From contig NZ_JALPVJ010000011.1 in NCBI RefSeq assembly GCF_023544445.1, forward strand, positions 1 to 64,000: 64,000 nucleotides of DNA. Direction: 5' to 3'. Source of the DNA: Actinoplanes sp. M2I2 (GTDB taxonomy: Bacteria; Actinomycetota; Actinomycetes; Mycobacteriales; Micromonosporaceae). The position numbers were made by a program, and so were the translations under genes. Positions 60,063 to 64,000 of the stretch are shown one piece after another; positions within the stretch are counted from its first letter, which is position 1, and the number at the start of each line of letters is the position of its first letter. The notes beneath the pieces were generated by a model. That model was not told the origin of the DNA and did no database searches. It saw nothing but the letters and a program-made list of their open reading frames with translations.

Positions 60063-61607
60063 TCAGGCGGGAGCTCGGCCCGCGTATTCGCCCGACGGGC
60101 GGAAGCGTGACGGCCGGTCGGCGTACTCCTCCAAGGCGTGAGCGATCCACCCGGCCGTGCGCGCGACCGCGAAGATCGTCTCGCCGGCGTCCGGCGGCAT
60201 GTTGTGTTCCAGCGTGATCGCGGCGAGGGCCAGGTCCACATTCGGGTGCAGGCCCGATCGCGTACGCATGACATGAGCGACGCGCTCGGCCGCGTCCCGG
60301 GCGCGGGTGTCGCCGAGCATGTCCAGCAACGCCACCGCGCGGGGATCGCCGTTCGGATAGAGGCGGTGGCCGAACCCCGGCACCGGATCACCGGCGCGCA
60401 GCTTGTCGGCGATGGCGTCGATCGGGTCGGGCCGCGTCATCGTCTCGGTCAGCAGCGCGTACGCGAAGCTGCTGGCCGCGCCGTGCAGTGGCCCGTCGAG
60501 CGCGGCGAGCCCGGCCCCGACAACGGCGTAGGGGTGAGCGCGAGTCGACGCCGCGACCCTGGCGGCCAGCGTGGACGCGGCGATGTCATGGTCGGCCAGC
60601 AGGATCAGCGCGGCGTCGAGCAGATTGTGGTCGCGGGGAGCGGGCTCGCGCGTGGTGAGGCGCGGCCAGAGCCTCTCCGCGATGCGCTTCGTACCGGATC
60701 GCTCGACCGGATCGAACGGCGCGCTGGAGCCTTCGTAGTGTGCTGAAGCCGTACGTCCGGTGAGCGACTCATCGGCGACGCGGTCACTGAGCGCTTTGTT
60801 TTTCTTCGGCTTGGCTGGTGTCTCGTTCTGGGCCTTGAGCGGTTGAGTCGCGGCGGGCGGATCAGTGGCGATCCGTTGTGCGGTAACCGGCAACGCGGCC
60901 GACGACGCGGCGGCCGTAGGCATGGCGGCCGGGGACGTGGTGGCTGGGGACGCGGCGGCCGTGGGCACGGTAGCCGGGGACGTGGCGGCCGGGGACGCGG
61001 GGGTTGTGGGTGCTCCGGCCGGCAATCCGGCGGGCTGGTGAGGGGCGAGCGGCGATGCGGCGGGGGGACAAGCGGGGAGCGGGAGGGCGGCGACCATCGT
61101 GGCGAGCAGGGTGCGGCCGGTGGCGGTCACCGCGGCCGGCGAGGTGTCGAAGCGGAGCGGGTCGCCGGCCGCGGCCGCGGCGGCTATCACGCGGAGGCGG
61201 TCCGTGTTCCGGGCGGCCTCGGGCAGCGGCGCGATGACGGCCTCGGCCAGGCGGCGCAGAGACTCGTCGGGGACGAAGTCGACGTAGGCTCGCGTGCCTG
61301 TCCATAGCAAGGTGACGACTTCCTCGAAACTGGCCACTCGTGCGAGCTGGACGGCGTCGAGGCCGCGGTAGTACAAAGTTCCGTGCTGGATGAGGGTGAT
61401 GCCGGTCTGGATGCCGGGCGTGGTCGGGCGTCGGCGCGCGGCCAGGAAGGCGTCCACCTCGGCGCGGTCGAAGAGGCTGCCCTTGCCGTTCGCGTTCCGG
61501 TGGCTGCCGAGCAGGCCACGGCTCACGTAGGCGTACACCGTCGCGGGTCTCACTCCCAGCAGGCGGGCAACGTCATTGGTGGTCAGGCGGGGCACGTCGA
61601 CATCCAT
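60063..61607 (-). CDS. Citrate synthase fused to an N-terminal helix-turn-helix domain, with a long low-complexity insertion
   Basis: A 514-aa protein. Residues 5-60 form a MerR/excisionase-type HTH (Leu-Thr-Thr-Asn-Asp-Val-Ala-Arg-Leu-Leu-Gly-Val-Arg-Pro). The citrate synthase domain keeps the catalytic His in L-D-G-P-L-H-G-A, the His in F-G-H-R-L-Y and the Asp in H-P-N-V-D-L. Residues about 176-305 are an Ala/Pro/Thr-rich insertion (repeats of the type Ala-Ala-Ser-Pro-Ala-Thr) ending in a Lys-rich stretch, absent from normal citrate synthases and probably a flexible linker between subdomains. ATG 61607 is used. It may bind DNA through the HTH, perhaps at the TTGAC sites. Confidence 0.82.
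   Translation of the reverse strand: MDVDVPRLTTNDVARLLGVRPATVYAYVSRGLLGSHRNANGKGSLFDRAEVDAFLAARRRPTTPGIQTGITLIQHGTLYYRGLDAVQLARVASFEEVVTLLWTGTRAYVDFVPDESLRRLAEAVIAPLPEAARNTDRLRVIAAAAAAGDPLRFDTSPAAVTATGRTLLATMVAALPLPACPPAASPLAPHQPAGLPAGAPTTPASPAATSPATVPTAAASPATTSPAAMPTAAASSAALPVTAQRIATDPPAATQPLKAQNETPAKPKKNKALSDRVADESLTGRTASAHYEGSSAPFDPVERSGTKRIAERLWPRLTTREPAPRDHNLLDAALILLADHDIAASTLAARVAASTRAHPYAVVGAGLAALDGPLHGAASSFAYALLTETMTRPDPIDAIADKLRAGDPVPGFGHRLYPNGDPRAVALLDMLGDTRARDAAERVAHVMRTRSGLHPNVDLALAAITLEHNMPPDAGETIFAVARTAGWIAHALEEYADRPSRFRPSGEYAGRAPA
60693..61082 (-). other. Low-complexity insertion within the HTH-citrate synthase gene
   Basis: The coding DNA for residues about 176-305 contains irregular repeats of GGGGACG/GGCGGCC type. 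The reading frame is kept and both flanking enzyme halves are intact, so it looks like an in-frame minisatellite-like expansion. Confidence 0.6.
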
Positions 61608-61620
61608 GTGCAGATCCTCT

Positions 61621-61689
61621 CATGTTGACTGGATCAACGTTGACGTCAACATGAACGACATTGACTCTGTAGTCATGGTGAATGTCAAT
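61621..61689. promoter_or_regulatory. TTGAC palindrome cluster between divergent citrate synthase genes
   Basis: CATGTTGAC (61621-61629) and GTCAACATG (61645-61653) are a perfect inverted repeat; the right half contains the 12-bp palindrome GTTGACGTCAAC (61639-61650). A further pair, ATTGAC (61660-61665) and GTCAAT (61684-61689), overlaps the citA start. TTGACG (61640-61645) and GACTCT (61663-61668), 17 bp apart, form a -35/-10 pair with ATG 61675 six bases on. Confidence 0.65.
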
Positions 61690-62790
61690 CCAGGACTGGC
61701 CGGTGTCGTCGCGTTCGACACCGAGATAGCGGAGCCCGACCGGGACGGAGGCGCCCTCCGATATCGCGGGGTCGACATCCGCTCGTTGGCCGGGATCGTG
61801 TCCTTCGCCGACGTCTGGGGTCTGCTGGCCGACAGTTCGTTCGACTCGCCGCTCCGCCCGTCGCCAGCGCCTCGCGTTCCGGTGCGGACGGGGGACGCGC
61901 GGGTGGATGTGCAGGCCGCGGCGGCCGCGCTCGGGCTACGACCGCTCATCGACATCTCCGACGAGCAGGCACGCCAGGACGTGGCACGAGCGTCGGCGGC
62001 GATGCTCAGCGTCGCGGCGGCGTCGGCTCGCGGAGACGACCTGCCACCGGTGCCCGAGAGTCGCGTCGCCGAGGGCCCGGACATCACGTCGCAGTTCATG
62101 ATCCGCTGGAGGGGGGAGCCGGACCCGCGGCATGTCGCGGCGATCGACCGCTACTGGGTCTGCGCCGCTGAGCACGGCCTGAACGCGTCGACGTTCACCG
62201 CCCGCGTCGTGGCCAGCACCGGCGCCGACGTCGGGGCCTGTCTCTCGGCGGCGGTGGGCGCGCTCTCGGGACCGCTGCACGGCGGGGCGCCGGCTCGCGC
62301 GCTCGGCATGGTCGCCGCCGTCGAGAGGAGTGGGGACGCCCGGGCGTACGTGAAGAAAGTCCTCGACAGCGGTCAGCGGCTGATGGGCTTCGGGCATGCG
62401 ATCTACCGTGCCGAGGATCCGCGGGCCCGCATCCTGCGCGAGGCGGCGCGGGAGCTGGGCGCGCCGCGCTACGAGGTCGCGCTGGAGCTGGAGAAGGCCG
62501 CGCTGGCCGAGCTGCGCGAGCGCAAGCCCGACCGCGTGCTCGAGACCAACGTGGAGTTCTGGGCCGCCATCGTGCTCGATTTCGCCGAGGTCCCGGTGGA
62601 CATGCTCGCCGCGATGTTCACGTGCGCCCGCACGGCCGGCTGGAGCGCCCACATCCTCGAGCAGAAGCGCCTCGCGAAGATCATCCGTCCGTCGGCCGAC
62701 TACGTGGGCCCGGCCGAGCGCGCCGCCGCCGACCTACCCGGCTGGGACACGGCGGTCAAGCGCCACGCCACCGCCGAGCTGCCCGGCTAG
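61675..62790 (+). CDS. citA: Citrate synthase, CitA (mycobacterial citrate synthase 2) type
   Basis: A 371-aa enzyme very like M. tuberculosis CitA in segment order: Pro-Gly-Leu-Ala-Gly-Val-Val-Ala-Phe-Asp-Thr-Glu-Ile-Ala, Tyr-Arg-Gly-Val-Asp-Ile, G-P-L-H-G-G-A-P-A-R (catalytic His), F-G-H-A-I-Y-R-A-E-D-P-R-A (second His) and Glu-Thr-Asn-Val-Glu-Phe-Trp-Ala-Ala. The Asp of the canonical triad is Glu here, as in mycobacterial CitA. ATG 61675 fits a leaderless promoter; ATG 61651 would lie inside the palindrome. The stop is in the first of several 45-bp repeats. Confidence 0.9.
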   Translation: MVNVNPGLAGVVAFDTEIAEPDRDGGALRYRGVDIRSLAGIVSFADVWGLLADSSFDSPLRPSPAPRVPVRTGDARVDVQAAAAALGLRPLIDISDEQARQDVARASAAMLSVAAASARGDDLPPVPESRVAEGPDITSQFMIRWRGEPDPRHVAAIDRYWVCAAEHGLNASTFTARVVASTGADVGACLSAAVGALSGPLHGGAPARALGMVAAVERSGDARAYVKKVLDSGQRLMGFGHAIYRAEDPRARILREAARELGAPRYEVALELEKAALAELRERKPDRVLETNVEFWAAIVLDFAEVPVDMLAAMFTCARTAGWSAHILEQKRLAKIIRPSADYVGPAERAAADLPGWDTAVKRHATAELPG

Positions 62791-62955
62791 GACACGGCGG
62801 TCGTGCGCCACGCCACTGCCGAGCTGCCCGGCTAGGACACGGCGGTCGTGCGCCACGCCACTGCCGAGCTGCCCGGCTAGGACACGGCGGTCCTGCGCCA
62901 CGCCACCGCCGAGCTGCCCGGCTGAGACACGGCGGTCGAGCGCCACGCCACCGCC
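62746..62955. repeat. 4.7 copies of a 45-bp tandem repeat starting with the last 15 codons of citA
   Basis: Units at 62746, 62791, 62836, 62881 and a partial one at 62926-62955. The first three full units end TAG and the fourth TGA, all in the citA frame, encoding Asp-Thr-Ala-Val-x-Arg-His-Ala-Thr-Ala-Glu-Leu-Pro-Gly then stop. From 62956 to 63084 there is no gene or RNA that I can recognise. Confidence 0.92.
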
Positions 62956-63084
62956 GCGTCAATGCGACGGCCGTCGTGCCGAGGTGGGGTCAGTACCTGC
63001 TCGATTTGCTGTGCGGGGACGACGACGTGATCGGCTGGGAATAATCGCTCGCGCGCGGTCCGTCCCGGCGCGCACGATGCTGTG

Positions 63085-63312
63085 ATGGCGGGTGCACCGG
63101 AGGGATTCACGTACCGCGTTCGCAAGAACGGGGACATCGAACTGCTGCACCACGGCCGCCCGGCCGGTGTGCTCCGCGGGCAGGCCGCCGCGCGGTTCCT
63201 GGCTGATGTGGAGGAGTCCGACCCACAGGAGCTGATGGCGCGGCTCACCGGCAACTATCGGCATGGCAACGAGCGCGTGGCCCGCGAGCACCCGCGCAAC
63301 CGCAGACGGTAA
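63085..63312 (+). CDS. Small hypothetical protein, 75 aa
   Basis: A 75-aa basic protein: Tyr-Arg-Val-Arg-Lys-Asn-Gly-Asp-Ile-Glu-Leu-Leu-His-His at the start, a hydrophobic helix in the middle (Ala-Ala-Ala-Arg-Phe-Leu) and an Arg-rich tail. ATG 63085 is used (GTG 63082 is an alternative). It is likely soluble; function unknown. Convergent with the SET gene. Confidence 0.55.
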   Translation: MAGAPEGFTYRVRKNGDIELLHHGRPAGVLRGQAAARFLADVEESDPQELMARLTGNYRHGNERVAREHPRNRRR

Positions 63313-63347
63313 GCCCACCGCTGGGCCGGCTTTGTGAAGGCGCGACG

Positions 63348-63863
63348 TCAGGTCAGACCCCGTATGCGGCTCCGCAACGCCGGCACCCAGTGGTCCCCGT
63401 AGATCTGGCGCAGGTCCAGGCGTTTCCAGTCCTGGCCGCTCACCACGCCCCGGCACCGGCGCGTGCCGCAACGGCAGCTCATCCGCCACGCCTCGACGCC
63501 GGTGCTCGTGGCGTAGTCGTTGGTCAGCTCCTCACCGGCGGCCAGGTCCCGCCGGGCGATCAGCGTGTACGGCGGCCCCCACCACAGATTCGGGTCGCAG
63601 CTGTGGTTGCCCTTCCCGTTGGGCCGGCCCGGCGGCAGCACCAGATGCACATCCTCGGCCACGGTGATCGTGTCGACCCACCCGGTGCTGTTGTCCAGCA
63701 GATCAGTCAGCTCGCCGGTGGACACGAGCCGCCCACCCAGGCGGGAGACGGTCGCACCCCTCGAGATCGGCGTTCGCGCGAACAAGCCGTCGCCATCGAC
63801 GGCGGACGGGCGCACCTCGACCGCGGGGTGCAGCCAGCAGTCCGGCTCCGGCGTGGGCCACAT
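63348..63863 (-). CDS. SET-domain protein (putative lysine methyltransferase)
   Basis: A 171-aa protein. Ala-Val-Asp-Gly-Asp-Gly-Leu-Phe-Ala begins the SET fold (SAM-binding G-x-G-like turn), N-H-S-C-D-P-N and G-E-E-L-T-N-D-Y are the two signature motifs, and C-R-C-G-T-R-R-C-R-G is a post-SET zinc-binding Cys cluster. In bacteria such proteins are presumed to methylate lysine on proteins; the substrate is unknown. ATG 63863 is chosen because the protein begins naturally there; GTG 63923 would add 20 residues. The stretch 63864-64000 contains no other gene I can support. Confidence 0.8.
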   Translation of the reverse strand: MWPTPEPDCWLHPAVEVRPSAVDGDGLFARTPISRGATVSRLGGRLVSTGELTDLLDNSTGWVDTITVAEDVHLVLPPGRPNGKGNHSCDPNLWWGPPYTLIARRDLAAGEELTNDYATSTGVEAWRMSCRCGTRRCRGVVSGQDWKRLDLRQIYGDHWVPALRSRIRGLT

Positions 63864-64000
63864 GCGTCCACCATCCACCGTCCTCGATGGCTCAGGCAAC
63901 CCCGCCACCGCGCGAGGCTCCACCGGCCGATCCAGCCCCGGCTTCAGATCGCCAGGCTGTCCGGACCCGCGTCACCACCGGGAAACAGGTGCCGGTGCAG

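Noticed and set aside
61675..62790. Loss of the catalytic Asp in citA as a disabling mutation
   Set aside because: The Glu at that position is typical of mycobacterial CitA-type enzymes, so it is a family trait.
62746..62955. CRISPR array
   Set aside because: Repeats are directly abutting 45-bp units with no spacers and are copies of the citA 3' end.

Overview
The window is very GC-rich DNA (by eye above 70 % G+C) with strong third-position GC bias, many GTG/TTG starts and many promoters of the form TANNNT-N6-start codon with no leader. The gene content (CHAT/TPR proteins, split-subunit transhydrogenase, MarR, ECF and P450 genes, a mycobacterial-type citA, large GGDEF-EAL proteins, a soluble chemoreceptor) points to a filamentous actinobacterium. 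A member of the Micromonosporaceae such as Actinoplanes is my best guess; this is inferred, not proven. I annotate 59 protein-coding genes or gene remnants and found no rRNA, tRNA or CRISPR array.

Layout. 1-1.2 kb: the end of an IS256-like element, a beheaded gene, a 134-bp nested inverted repeat, a hypothetical gene and an orphan antitoxin-like peptide. 1.25-6.3 kb (minus strand): MFS transporter, membrane GGDEF-EAL protein, AidB-like acyl-CoA dehydrogenase. 6.36-16.96 kb: the most unusual locus. Four minus-strand genes joined by ATGA overlaps encode an intact CHAT protease, a CHAT homologue without the catalytic His, a 1224-aa TPR protein ending in a FlhA/FHIPEP-like domain and a second FHIPEP-like protein. 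Divergent from them is a coupled pair: an alpha/beta hydrolase and a caspase-clan peptidase-like protein.

17.1-32.4 kb: GH92 glycosidase, GT4 glycosyltransferase, a membrane protein, VOC and acetoacetate-decarboxylase-like proteins, pntAA-pntAB-pntB, an enterochelin-esterase-like hydrolase, APH-like and HAD-like proteins, a secreted trypsin-like protease and two convergent P450s. 32.6-45.1 kb: soluble double-GAF chemoreceptor, APC permease, class III aminotransferase, a second GGDEF-EAL paralogue, hydrolase/MarR divergon, membrane sulfatase-like protein, and a DGPF protein paired with an ECF42-type sigma factor.

45.1-51.6 kb: a sulfonate-sulfur module, with a tau-type ABC transporter (permease apparently shortened), TauD dioxygenase, SsuD-like monooxygenase and a Tat-exported sulfite-oxidase-like enzyme. 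TauD and SsuD would liberate sulfite from organosulfonates; the exported enzyme could deal with sulfite. 51.5-59.7 kb: two MarR-exporter divergons (MMPL and ABC), each with a palindrome between the genes, plus small, TPR, VOC and nitroreductase genes. 60-62.8 kb: divergent citrate synthase genes (an HTH fusion with a long low-complexity insertion, and citA) around a TTGAC palindrome. The right end has a small gene and a SET-domain protein.

Two genome-scale habits stand out: leaderless promoters, and short perfect tandem duplications at gene 3' ends (29.15, 30.66, 55.36 and 62.75 kb) that copy the stop codon. All function calls come from motif recognition by eye; no database search was run.
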